Source of the DNA: Rotaria socialis
Lineage: Eukaryota; Rotifera; Eurotatoria; Philodinida; Philodinidae
NCBI GenBank assembly: GCA_905331475.1
Contig: CAJNYU010002132.1
Coordinates: forward strand, 97,400 to 161,399
Direction: 5' to 3'
Length of the DNA: 64,000 nt
Within the stretch, counting starts at the first letter, position 1, and the number at the start of each line of letters is the position of its first letter. Below are positions 38,522 through 50,541 of this stretch, piece after piece. A program made the translations under genes and the position numbers. Below the pieces are notes generated by a model that was not told the origin of the DNA, searched no databases, and worked only from the letters and a program-made list of their open reading frames with translations.

Positions 38522-38527
38522 AATAAA
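38522..38527 (+). terminator. Poly(A) signal AATAAA
   Basis: AATAAA 46 nt after the stop codon of the glycine-rich gene, in the expected orientation. Confidence 0.6.
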
Positions 38528-39261
38528 TGTATTTATACTTGCATAAGAATCTGTTTTAAGCATGCATGAAAAATTAAATTGTTTAGAGAAAATCGAAACA
38601 TGAATCACTTGTTGCTCCATTTGATTTACCATATCCCATAGTATTTATACATTTGAAAATATATCTTTTTACAAAGCAAAGCTGAATATAAATATAAAGA
38701 AAATAAGAGTTTCTTCCACAGCTACTCGTTATTTTAAAGCACGTAAGTCATTCGCAAATCTAACTGGAGGATCAGATTTAAGCAGAATTGAATCCTAGGA
38801 TTGAAAGAATAGAAATATTAAATGTCTCTCAGAAGAAAAGCTGCACAATCAAGCAGTAATTCGATTTTCCTTTACATAATGATAATTGAATAAAGTTTCT
38901 TTATAAAATATTTTTTATTGTAAATATTTATTAAATAATTTAGCTAAAATTTATTTGGCATAAAAAAAAGTCTCTATTAAAAATTCTAATAGCCCTCAAA
39001 TATACTATTACGTATTATTTCTTGATAAAAAGTTGTCACTAAATAAAACTGGCATTTGAATAGTTCAATATGAAATGAAGAATCAAATTGAAATAATAAG
39101 AATTTTGATTTAAAATCAGTAATGAAAATGACCAATATCGATGAATTTCATTCGTCTAAATAAACAAATAAATATTTACATAAAATCATTTAAGGAAAGA
39201 ACACACAAGATACAAAATTCTTTAAAAGAAACTTCACAAATAATGATATTGATTCATTCTT

Positions 39262-40160
39262 TTTGTGTACTCAAAAAGTGAGTACACTCTAGATTCGGTC
39301 AGTGTGTCCGTCCGGCCGTCTGTTAGCACGATAACTTTTGAAGGACTCATCCAATTGTTATGAAATTTTGTACACAGAATGATCTCATCAATATCTCAGT
39401 CGAGTTCGAAGATGAAAGCAATCCGTTAAGAAATGACTCAGTTATCAAAAAAATTGTCATTATTTACCAGACTATCCCTGAGGGAAGCCAGGGTGCAGGG
39501 ATTTTTTCAAAAAAAGAATATTTTTCTCAGAATTATTCACAACATATATAAATCGACTCAGTTTTTAACGCTGATTCCGAATCTGATATTAATTTTGAAC
39601 AAAACCGTAGCTTTCTAAGAAAACATCGTCTGAAAAAGGTCTCAAAGTGCATAAAAACTGCATCCAGAAAGCAAATTGCCTAGGTATGCCTGAAATGATC
39701 AGCAGTTTTGGGATTTTCCAAATGCCTGGTTTTGTAACTAGTCAAAAGGACTATCGAAAGGTAAAAGCCCGAAGTCGATAGGTATTAATATTGGTGATTT
39801 ATTAGGAAAATACTGATGCCTATATCTATCATATATCTCTTATAGATTCATGAGATTGCTTACGATCGTAATCCTGCTAGATACAACAAACGCAAATCCA
39901 ATCAAAAATGACTCTTCTTACCCAGTTTTCCAAGCTAAACACGAATCTGAACTCAATTTCTGTGATTTCTAAAGATATTTTATCACTCTGAGAGTAGAGT
40001 CAGTGGTCACCGGATAGAGTCGCATGCAGTGTGGTCAATGTTAACTTAGCACGCCTGTATTTTCTCCTTGAAATTTAGTGGCAAGAGATGTATCTTGATG
40101 AGATCTATGTCTTATAGAATAAATGCGAAAACATCAGATTCAAAATCCGATGCTTCCCCA
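39262..40160. repeat. Probable dispersed repeat, GTCCGTCCGGCCGTCTGTTAG type
   Basis: Begins with an 8-bp inverted repeat GTGTACTC..GAGTACAC around a short loop, then GTGTCCGTCCGGCCGTCTG and a segment of higher GC than its surroundings that has no open frame of note. Sequences with this opening are, to my recollection, dispersed in many invertebrate genomes. No end repeats or target duplication identified, so the right limit is approximate. Confidence 0.4.
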
Positions 40161-40207
40161 TTTTATTTGAAACTTCGTTGGAAACTGACCGCATATTTTA
40201 CAATTAT

Positions 40208-42117
40208 TTAAATACATATAATACTTTTCAATTTATACGAATTAGGCATACCTTTTGTTTTTTTTGGTATCACAGCCGATGTCTCAGAAGTATTAGCAGC
40301 TTTTGATGGAGACTTCGAAGTGAATGTTATCCAAGAATAAACAATACTACCAATTGCACTAGAAAAATAAAAATTATATTTCAATAAAACATTAATACTA
40401 AAAACCTATAAAATTTTCGATAGAAAACAACGAGATTGTCTTGTTCATATTTATTGAGGAGTACTACAAAAGTTGTGAGACAGTCTACAGGGTGTCCGAA
40501 AATTCGCCTAACAAAAATAAATTTCTATGTTTCAATTGTTGTACTTGAGGTAAATCTCCTTTTTGATGACTAGTTCGAGTTCGAAGTTTCTATTCATAAA
40601 TCAGCAAAGTCTCCGTTACTAAAAAAATTGATTATTTTCACAAATAATTAACGACATTCAATGTAGGGATAAAGTTGAACGTGGATGAGATATTAGATTT
40701 CGGAGAGTCATTCTAGATGAGTTCTTCAAAATTTTCTCTTCAACGAGACAATCAAATTTCCATATTAACTACCTGATATTGAGTCCAATAAAATTAATCA
40801 ATGAAAAAACATAATCACCACCGATAAACATTCCAAGATAGGTGACAAATAGATTCTTTAAAATAAAAAAGAAATACTAAAACTACCAATTAGAAAGAAT
40901 CTTATCATACAAACCTTACAAGCGCCAACAACAGTTGTCGTTAATGGTGAATTATATTTTGTACATAGCATTGTAGAATAATTCAGTAAAAATCCCATTA
41001 ACGATGAAAGAAGAAAAGCACATATAAAACCAATATCACAGTAACCATTATAATTCCAAACCTAAATGATGGTTTTTTCAAATAGCGTGTGTTTTTTGGA
41101 TAAGAAAATTTTCCTACTTTATTAAGATCTTCAGTTAATAAAGCCAAGAGCATTGAAGGCCCAATAACAATTAATGAATTATAAAATAAAAGACCATTTT
41201 GATCGAAATCCTGAGTCAAGAAAAAAACATTCTCTTTATTACATATAATCGCATAGTTTTAGTTTACTTTATTAACTAATTTTTGTTTAATAACAACACC
41301 TTGAGCAGTTGTACTAAAATTATTTATCGTAAGAAAAATATAACCAAACCAATTGAACGTTAAATCATCACCTGATGCAATCAATGCACCTATGACCATT
41401 AAATAAACACTTATCTGTGCTGTCAACGATTGCTTTTGTCTATGAAGAAAATGAAATGTATTCAAATAGATTAAAGCAAAACAAAAAGATTACTTAAGTA
41501 TATACTGTTCACCAAGCATTGTCATCCAAATTGAAAAACGACGTAACGCAGTAAACATAGGCAAACTATTCAATCAATATTTCATAGATAGAAATGCAAA
41601 TTGAAAAACAAAACAAAATGAAATACCTAACTGCTTGCGTGCCACCTAAACCAAACAGTAAATTACAGAAGAAAAATACTGGCAACGGCATTATCTACTT
41701 ACAATATGAAAATATAAATTTTCAATAAAAACAAAAGTCATAAGAAATTTACTGTCATAAAAATATATCTGGAGAATGGAGGAAAGGCAATTAAATTCGA
41801 TAATCGAGCCACATAGAGTACAACAACCGAAATAAGTAGCTAAACAATAGAAAATTCATTCACTCTATTGGTACAGATATAAAATACCTGTCCTATGGCA
41901 AGCAGTTGAAATGAAGGAAACCTATTAGATTATAGAAGAAAGACATTATTTATAAAACTTTCGATCGATAGACAATGTACCCGTATGAAGTAAGAACAAG
42001 TTTATTCACAACAGTGATGAGACCTGAACAACTAGCATAGAAAATTGCTGAGCCAACACGATGAACAAATGCAACGTTCTGTGGACAAGCAGACTCCGAA
42101 GTTATCTTGCATGTCAT
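40208..42117 (-). CDS. SLC35D-like nucleotide-sugar transporter
   Basis: Golgi/ER antiporter of the UDP-glucuronic acid/UDP-GalNAc transporter type. Ten exons in phase give 347 residues: 41981-42117, 41888-41921 (34-nt micro-exon), 41753-41839, 41627-41694, 41494-41565, 41268-41439, 41118-41210, 40915-41061, 40773-40855, 40208-40358. Matches to SLC35D1 in order: [61 protein letters not shown] with [36 protein letters not shown], and [17 protein letters not shown] then SIVYSWITF. Ten membrane spans are expected. Start ATG at 42117 gives a short cytosolic N-terminus. Exact substrate not determinable. Confidence 0.9.
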
Positions 42118-44654
42118 TGTTGTACTTGAAATGAAACCTCAAATAAGTGGCGTAAGTTAAATTGACATTTTAACATAAACTAAGCGATTAGTGATTTTGA
42201 ATAGAAATCTACTCATTGGATAATGACATACAATCTTTTAATAATCAATAAGATTGTGACATCTGCAGGATAGAAACATACATTTTTTTGAGTTCAATGT
42301 ATCAGTAGTTATAAACATCCTCAAAGCTTTTATTTTGACCGATTTTTTATAGAAATTTCCTATCATGCTATTCAATATCATTCTTTTTGATGATAGAGAT
42401 GCAAATTATTACTGAAACATTTGAGTAAAAGATCTTGGTTTAATTTTAACGAGGGAACATTCCCAGGTGATTCGCACCATTTAGTCTCATATTTTGCTCA
42501 TAGATAGGATCCAATGAGACGTTGAAAAGCCTAAAAGGTTTCATGCCCTTGGCCAAGTGATTTATAAGAAAATTGAATAAAGAGGAATTCTGAGGTGAAA
42601 TTTTGTGTAACAATAGGTCTCATTAGTATTAGAAAATTGTAAAACGTTCAGTTAAAACTGGTGATTTTTTTAGAGATATTGCAGATTGAAGAAAAGTCAA
42701 TTTTACGATAACTTTTGGACCATGGCCGTTTTCTTCAAACTGCAATATCTCTAAAAAAAACAATCATCAGTTTTAACTGAAAGTTTTACAATTTTCTAAT
42801 ACGAATGAGACCTATTGTTACACAAAATTTCACCTCAGAATTCCTCTTTATTCAATTTTCCTATAAATCCCTTGGCCAAGGGCATGAAACCTTTTAGGCT
42901 TTTCAGAGTCTCATTGGATCCTATCTATGAGCAAAATATGAGACTGAATGGTGCGAATCACTGGGTAATGTTCCCTCGTAAGTCAGTTTTGTCTATCCAG
43001 CTTCCTTGACAGCTCAATTCCGATTAATAGAAAGATCAAATGAATAGCAGAATGATAATGAAGGAAATATATTCTTATCGAAAAATGAAGCGTAAATATC
43101 TATGATGTGATTGTTTATGCATGATAAATTTCTGATTACCGTTGTTCTATCTATGCAGTAATTAGTATTGCACGCTGTTTCTGTATCGTAGCTTATTCGT
43201 TACGGATATTTCTTGTGTTATGAAAGAGGTAGTTTAGATCGTATCGTTCATTGTTTTGCTTCTACAGATCAAGACGATATAACATCATGAGAGTTATTTA
43301 ATGGTTAAAACAAAAGGTAATACTGGGCGTCTTTTAAAGATGAGCGGTATCGTGAAGGGTGTTCTCTAAAGTAATAACAATATTATAGTTCAATTGACTG
43401 CAATCACTTGGAAAATGTTTTCTATGCTCAATAGCTCATGAAATCATTTCAATGATCGTTTGCATCGATATGTTTACGATGGTACAAGAAAAAAAAATCA
43501 TATACTTAAACAGTGAGAGATACGTGACTTTGATAGAAATTTGTTTCTCCTTTAGAAATAACTACCATAGAAATAGAAAGAACAAATATCAGACGACGAA
43601 AACGAAAAAAACCAACATAGACAAACTACTCAAATATCACAATTAACATCGTGGTTAAAATACCTCTGATTGTGTCATTTTCGGCTCGTTTAGTTCTCCC
43701 TTTTTTTTCGTATAAACTTGCCGCAAATCGAAAGTATAATATTCTAGAGAATCGACTTCTCCTTTAGTATTTAGACGTATTCGAAGTTTTTGTTCTTTCA
43801 AATATCCAACGCATAAAATAATAATTAACTACATTACACATAATCTATGAAAAGTTTTGTTTCTTTTTGCGCATTCGAACGACATTAATTACATCCTAAC
43901 AGAAAATAACATGTCTGTATCGATTGTTCGAGTATATTTTTAAAAATACTGATGTGTTTGTTCATCGGAGCTTATTCTGCCTGATGAAATTGCTAAGACT
44001 CATAAAAGCGACATCGATTTATTTATCTCCAGACCACTTCTTTCTTGTTATTCATATTACTGCGTCTTTTTTTTTTTATACACTATACATTTCATATTGA
44101 AGTTTTTTTCTAACAAGTATCGATTGATGTAATAATATCTTCCATAGATAGCAATGAATTTAATCTATAGAGATTTCAAGATAATCTTAGGTAGCAGCCT
44201 GTATTCGAAGAGAAACAATATCTTAGAAGAATTTTGCAAAATTTAAACAGTTTTTTAAGGTTTTATTTCGAGTACTCTCGAAAAAATGAGGAAATAATTA
44301 AACACTACAATTATACCAGAGCCGATCAGAAGAGTTACGCACACATATACAATCTTGTCTATTCTCTAAAATGCGACCTCTGTCTTTGCATGAATGATGT
44401 TCTGTTTGATTGGACCAATATCAATATCGTTTGTGGCTGGATTGATTGAATGAATGAGCAATGTTTTAACGTGATTTCTTCGATGATTCATGCGTATTAT
44501 CCTCTTCCGTCTTCTTTTCTTTGTTTGCTTGACTCTAACATCATTGTTTTTTATCTTATCTATCCTGTAGTGTATTATTTTTTCTTTTTAGATGCTATGC
44601 TGATGCTAGTATCCAGAAGATTATCTAATCATAAATAGAAAAAAAAGAGTTAAA
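42118..44654. other. Intergenic region with a long hairpin element
   Basis: 2.5 kb between the divergent starts of the SLC35D-like and Rac genes; promoters of both should lie here. It includes the 529-bp hairpin element at 42450-42978; the remainder is AT-rich with no gene recognised. Confidence 0.5.
42447..42981. mobile_element. 529-bp hairpin element with possible TAA target duplication
   Basis: Arms 42450 to about 42696 and about 42728-42978 are reverse complements over nearly their whole length (only scattered mismatches), meeting at a short loop around GGACCATGGCC. Ends are CGAGGGAACATT and its complement. TAA is present directly outside both ends (42447-42449, 42979-42981), which would fit a 3-bp PIF/Harbinger-type duplication, but three bases is weak evidence. 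Non-coding. Confidence 0.8.
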
Positions 44655-45555
44655 ATGCAAGCACTTAAGTGTGTCGTGGTCGGCGATGGGTAAATGAATT
44701 TTGTTTTTACTTGACTAATAAAAATTTTATTATTTGCTTTAGTGCCGTAGGTAAAACATGTCTTTTGATATCCTATACAACGAATACATTTCCTGGTGAA
44801 TATATTCCGACGGTGTTTGACAATTATTCAGCGAATGTTATGGTTGATGGAAAACCGATCAATCTCGGTTTGTGGGATACAGTAAGAAGAAAATGACATT
44901 TCATTTAAAAGTTTATTATTCTTAATCTTTGATTATTTAGGCTGGTCAAGAAGGTATAATTAAAGATGATTGGTATAGATTTTTTCTAGTATTATATATT
45001 TAGATTATGACCGTCTTCGTCCGTTATCTTATCCACAAACGGTAATTTGGTTTTTGAGCGAGCGCAATAAAACTTATCTTTACTTTTCTAGGATGTTTTT
45101 ATTATTTGTTTTTCACTTGTTAGTCCAGCTTCGTTTGAAAACGTTCGAGCTAAAGTATTTAGTTTCTTTTATTGATCTAGCTTTTTTTCTCTAACGCTTT
45201 GGATTTATTTAGTGGTTTCCTGAAGTAAGTCATCATTGTCCTGATACACCGATTATTCTTGTCGGTACGAAAGTCGATTTACGCGATGATAGAAATGTGA
45301 TTGACAAACTTCGAGTAAATATTTTTCTTTTCTTATTTTATTTTGTTTCATAATTTGCTTTTTGTTAAGGAGAAAAAGTTATCACCAATATCTACATTTC
45401 AAGGCGAATCAATGCGTAAAGAAATAGGTGCTCTCAAATATCTTGAATGTTCTGCATTAACACAGAAAGGTTTAAAAACAGTATTTGATGAAGCCATACG
45501 TGCGCATTTATGTCCAAGGCCTAAGGCAAAGAAAAGAGGATGTATCCTTATTTAA
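44655..45555 (+). CDS. RAC1: Rac-type Rho GTPase
   Basis: Small GTPase controlling actin and cell polarity. Seven exons (44655-44689, 44743-44881, 44941-44953, 45004-45041, 45092-45154, 45213-45314, 45370-45555) give 191 residues, very close to Rac1 (192). Visible: P-loop GDGAVGKT, switch I with [19 protein letters not shown], switch [22 protein letters not shown], the guanine-specificity motif GTKVDLRDD, the Rho insert region [35 protein letters not shown], a polybasic tail PKAKKRG and a CILI CaaX box (Leu end predicts geranylgeranylation). Exon 3 is only 13 nt and encodes AGQE plus one base; any annotation missing it breaks switch II. Confidence 0.97.
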
Positions 45556-45713
45556 AATAAAGAACATCTGTGTTTTTGTTTCTGCATGACAAATTATCTT
45601 GCTCGTGTTTTTTTTCTTTTTCTATGACACATTTCCTTTATTAATATATATAAATTTGTTTATTCAAAAAAAAAAAGAATGAATATTTTTCAGATTGTTA
45701 TGTTAAAGATACT
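45556..45713 (+). promoter_or_regulatory. Rac-Exo70 spacer: poly(A) signal plus acceptor site
   Basis: AATAAA directly follows the Rac stop (45556-45561). A T-rich run and A-rich tract lead to TTTTTCAG ending at 45693, 20 nt before the Exo70 ATG. This is the expected layout for a polycistronic pair resolved by 3' cleavage and spliced-leader addition. No room for an independent promoter is obvious. Confidence 0.55.
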
Positions 45714-48700
45714 ATGACAGGTGGTGGCGAATCAATGACAAGTACACGTACGTCGGAAGTGAAATTGCAAGAGGTGAGAATTGTATGCAATGATCATGGT
45801 GATAGACATGATAAAACAAAGTTGTAGCATTGATGTTTTCCTATAATTACATCAATTGAAAGTAAATCTCAATAGGAAATTCATTGCATGGATAATCTAA
45901 GAAGCAAAATTTCAGAAAAGAAACTGGAGAGTGATTTTTCATATATCATAAAACTTGACGAGGATTAGTTTTTAGTCAGTATTATCATAAAGAATGTGAA
46001 CTTTTAAACAAACGGCTGTTGTATTTTCTATGACTTCGTTTCGAAGACCTACAAGTACAATTGATGAAATATCGCTTAGGATGAAGCACTTTTTTAAACA
46101 TTTTGTAAACTCGCTCATAGAAAATGCTATGTCTTCAAATATAGATATACACTAATTCTTAAAGAGTTCCATTCAGCACTAAAACTAATTGCAACTTAAG
46201 TGATGGAATGAGACTAATGAAAGTCGAGCTCAATTCAATATTGAATCTGAATTGTTCCGGTCTCTGAAAAATGACTTTTTTCATACGAAAAACTTGATTC
46301 ATCTGATCGATATTATTTGTATTTGTGAATAATAAAAACGAATTTTTTTTCTTAGGAGAAACGTCGTTTAGCATTATTGCAAGAGTCGTTATCTCGTTCG
46401 AATGCATTGACAAGTGGTATGGTTGCAACATTGGATAGTTTCGAACGTAAATTGAAATCATTAGATGAACTTGTTACACCTGTCTACGAAGCAACAAATG
46501 AATTAAGTTTACTCTTAAATAATGTTGGCAAAAGTCTATCAATAGTTGATTCTGTTCTTCATTATTATGAAATATGTGGCGAATTAAAGCCAACTGTATC
46601 ATCAGGTCCAGGAGGAAATCTAACGGATTATTTAACAGAATTAGATCGTCTTGAAGATGCAGTTAAGTATTTTAAACGTGTTACAGCTGTTGCAGAACGT
46701 GAACGTGTGACACAATTATATGATCTTGGAAGAAAACGACTTGTAGAAGAAACCGATAAACTTATTTTAAGATATGCAAATCCATTATCACCTAAAGAAG
46801 TTATTGAACTGTGTGAATCAATAAATACATCAAATAAAAATGATATTCATTCAATGCAAGGTTAGTTTATTGTAATATTTTAATTCCTATATTATGATGA
46901 AATTTTTAGAAGCTGACATGGCCGTGTTAAGAGCAATTATAGAATGGTTTAGTTCACATGGTTTTCGACAAGGTCTTATTGATTCGTATTCAATAAAACG
47001 AGGAACAATGATTCGACGTTCGCTTCAACTGTAAATTGATTTTCATTTTCATAGATAAAGATGTTTTATTTCTTAAAAATAGCCTTGAAGAACATGTGAG
47101 AAAAACTTCCATTCGTCGTGGATCAACACTTCTAGTAACATCCAGTCCAAATATGTCTCAACATGGATTATCGAGTTCCGATACATTGAGAAAACAAGGA
47201 AGAAAACTTGGGTAAATACATATGGATCGAATTTGCTTCATTTTTTTATATAATTGTTCATCTACATTAGTCACTTTTTTACACCGTAAGTGTTATTGTA
47301 GCCATTGCTTATTCTTTTCCTTGCTTACACATATATATTATGTTCTTATATATATATATATATATAAGCACACATGATCGGGTGATTTTATTAAGAGTTG
47401 AACTAATTGAGACTTGTTCGAATACAGTAAAAGGGAATAATATGATGTCAGCGCCTATTTTCAAATATATTTGTTTTTTACTCATGATATATACATAACG
47501 CCAATATTTACAACTAACTAGTTAAGCTTGATTGATTTTGTGCTTGAATATATTAAATCCATAATCGAATCTTACCAGGATTAATCAAATAAAGTCCTTG
47601 TAACATTGATTGCCCAATACTTGCATATCAGAGCTGTTTACTTTTACAACTCACGTTTTCTTGATTGCTTTAAATAGTATATGAGTTGCTTTTGAAAGTT
47701 TGCTCACTGTGGGTACATGCTACAAAAGACGATATCAGTCTAGGTCACTCGTTTGGTAGAATGCTGATCGTAATAGTATTTCACCATAGGAATATTATTT
47801 TGAAGAATTAAAAAACAATTATGTCATATTATTCATATATCTAAGGAGAGTACTAAAGTGAGATGACTGCTTTTTTTAAAAGTACTTCATTTTTGATGAT
47901 ATCTGATAAAAACACAAGGGGGAAACGGCGGACTTTTGAACTTGAAGTTACTTTGAGCTACTTTAAGCTACTTCAAGTTACTTTGAGCTACTTTAAGCTA
48001 CTTCAAGTTACTTTGAGCTACTTTAAGCTACTTCAAGTTACTTTCAGCTACTTGAAGTAGCTTACTTTGAAGCACTTTTCAACTTTAAATTTACTTGAAG
48101 CTACTTCTCCCTACTTTGGGCTACTTGGTGGTACGTTGAGCTACTTCAAGTAGTCTACTTTGATGTACTTTTCTACTTCAAGTCCGCCGTTTCCCCCTTG
48201 CAAAAACAGCGCTTAATGATTTCGATGCAAGACAAAGCCTCAAATCTGAATTCACTCTTCATATTAATAAAGAAATTGAGATGTACATGTTAAGTGCATC
48301 CAGCATATTCAAATTCTCTTTTTTTTCTGTCCATATTACTTTTACATCGTGTTAAATGGAGAATAATTCACACGAAAAACTTTTTATTTATTTTAATTTA
48401 GTGAAATGAGTCGTCGTTTAATACGCTCACCAGCTACGAATACATTACCACGTGGTATGAATTCTCCCTTGTCATCATCTGTAACAGTCATGGACGATAC
48501 AGTTATTATTGAAACAAGTGATGATCATGACACCAATAATTATAAATTATTACTCGATGCATTTATTGCACTCTTACAACGTGATCGAGATTTATTAAAT
48601 TATGTTTTTCCTAAAGAATTGCAATCACTTGTATTTACAAAATTAATTGAATTACCTCTAGTACATATGCGTGAAGTAGCATTAAATCTATGTGAATCTA

Positions 48701-50111
48701 TTGAACGTTTACCACATAAATTAGATGCAGGAAAATTTGCAGTTTATGGATTATTTTCTATTTTAAAGTGGTTTCTAAAATCTCGGCCGACTTTCTCGAA
48801 ACTTTATCAAGTAAAATTTTATTGATCAATTCAATCTTTTTTTGTATTTATTCTTTTTTTTTTACAAAGGAAAGTGATGTTGCTCGACGACAACAATTTA
48901 CTACGCTATCGGCAACATTTGAACAATCAGTAAGAATTTGAATACTGAATGAACAATTAAAAATTTCGATTATTTTCAGGCAGTGAATTGTCTTCGAGCA
49001 GTTCTAGATGAAGTTCGATTAGATGCATCACCACCAAGTCAAGGTGGTAATGTTCATCCGTTAACATCACATGTATTGGCTTTTATGGAAGGTTTACTTG
49101 GTTATGAAGAGACAGCCACTATAATTGCTTCGATTTATGTTGAACAAGACCAGCGTAAAATATTCGACATAAATTGAAAATATTAAATAAAACACAATTT
49201 TTATTTTTAAAGGAATGAATAGCGCTGGCTTAACAGGAACAGACAAAGGTCTTTATGACTTAGGAACATATTTTGGTAGGAATCTATTTTTTTTTGGCGG
49301 AGATCGATGAATTAGACAAAAAACAAATCTTGTTTATAGCTCAATTGGTTCGATGGCTTCATGCGAGTTTATCGAAGAAAACTGATGGTTATATATCACG
49401 TCATGATACAACTATTCGAGCAATATTTCTTCTTAATAATGTTAATTATCTTCTCAAGCGACTTGAAAAGTAACAGATAATGTTAGACAAGACTTTTTGA
49501 AATTACTGCTGTTCTTTTTATTTTGACATTCAGTTCACCACTTTTGGTTATGATTCAACGATGTCAACCTGATCTAAAATCGAAATATGAGGATGATTTT
49601 AAAACGAGTTTGAAAGATTATACAAAATGGTATGTTACTAAAACTATTTACGACTAGAGATTCTATTGGTATGAATAAACATCATAACTTGTTTTCATTC
49701 TAGTTATACGCCATTAATTATTGCCATTCAACAAATGCTTGAATATGATAATGTTAATCGTTTATCTGATGGAAAAGTTAGTTATTTATTTTTAATTTTG
49801 TATTCTTAGTTTTAATATTCTATTGGTTCTAGTTACGTGATCGTGATCGTGAACAATTAAAAGAAAGTTTTGCAACTCTCAATGCTGCTATTGATAATCT
49901 ACGACAACAATGTCAAGAATATATCGTTAGTGATGTTGATTTACGTGATCGTCTAAGAACTGAAGGCAAACTATTAATTATGGATATGTTTAGAACATAT
50001 TATAATAAATTTTCAAATAAAGATTTTACAAGAAATCGTGAAAAATATATTCGCTATGATCCAAGAATCCTCGAATCGATTATTGACAATTTTTTTGAAC
50101 ATCATTCATAA
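45714..50111 (+). CDS. EXOC7: Exocyst subunit Exo70
   Basis: Exocyst component that binds PI(4,5)P2 and Rho GTPases and tethers secretory vesicles to the plasma membrane. Twelve exons: 45714-45773, 46356-46860, 46910-47030, 47083-47211, 48402-48810, 48870-48929, 48980-49154, 49213-49275, 49340-49469, 49534-49629, 49704-49776, 49833-50111, all in phase, 699 residues. The N-terminal coiled-coil region reads LLQESLSRSNALTSGMVATL and LSLLLNNVGKSLSIVDSVLHYY; later blocks include AIFLLNNVNYLLKRLEK and the C-terminal LRDRDREQLKESF...NREKYIRYDPRILESIIDNFF, matching the lipid-binding Exo70 end. Intron 4 (47212-48401, 1,190 nt) is about twenty times the usual length and holds a MITE. Immediate upstream neighbour is Rac. 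Confidence 0.94.
47907..48208. mobile_element. 286-bp MITE with 21-bp perfect TIRs in Exo70 intron 4
   Basis: Element 47915-48200. The terminal repeats match perfectly over 21 bp, starting CAAGGGGGAAACGGCGG. Flanks are TAAAAACA and CAAAAACA (7 of 8 identical), suggesting an 8-bp hAT-type duplication with one change. The interior is built of ACTT-GAGCTACTTTAAGCTA-type subrepeats; a 30-bp unit is repeated three times at about 47947-48036. It adds a Ser/Tyr/Leu/Phe-type open frame that I regard as an artefact. Confidence 0.88.
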
Positions 50112-50541
50112 TACATCTATATTTAATTTATAAGTACACTTTTGTAAATAAAAATATTTTTATTATTACGTTAATTCAAATAAATTACTTCTTGTCGGCT
50201 TCATCACTTAACACTTGTTTTTATTGTTAAAACTTAGTTTTACAGGACGCGCATGTGATTTATGAAATAATGCCTGCCATCAATATCCCACACCCTCGCC
50301 CAACAATATTGTGACATTTGATATGAATTTTATAGTTACGTCTTAAAGACTTCAATCACCAACTTACTAACGTAATCCCTTCCCAATCAAGGTAATGAAT
50401 ATGTTTATTGTGCTCACAGAATGTGAGGATTATTTGTTATTTTTTTAAAATTTCAAATCAATCTTATAGTTAGAAATTATATCTGGTTTATTAAGAAAGC
50501 ATCCCAAATTATTGCGTAATCTTTTCAAATTTTATGTCAAC
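50112..50541. other. Convergent intergenic region
   Basis: 430 bp between the Exo70 and MPEG1-like stops. An AATAAA at about 50147 probably serves Exo70. Nothing else identified. Confidence 0.5.

Larger units (their letters stand above)
38477..40207. other. Convergent intergenic region with a probable dispersed repeat
   Basis: 1.7 kb between the 3' ends of the glycine-rich and SLC35D-like genes. The first 750 bp are AT-rich. From about 39260 the composition changes to a less AT-rich segment, listed separately. No coding gene. Confidence 0.45.

Noticed and set aside
38198-38632. Antisense 144-residue frame rich in STSHSSIS
   Set aside because: It is the shadow of the 21-bp repeats of the glycine-rich gene, which has a TATA box, intron and poly(A) signal on the plus strand.
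40485-40530. CAGGGTGTCCGAAAA sequence as a transposon end
   Set aside because: It lies in an intergenic-looking intron of the SLC35D-like gene, but no matching opposite end or target duplication was found.
43452-44638. Several 60-70 residue frames before Rac
   Set aside because: Short, low-complexity and unrelated to each other; they lie in the Rac 5' flank.
47863-48060. Frame with LLQVTLSYFK repeats
   Set aside because: Produced by the tandem subrepeats of the MITE in Exo70 intron 4.
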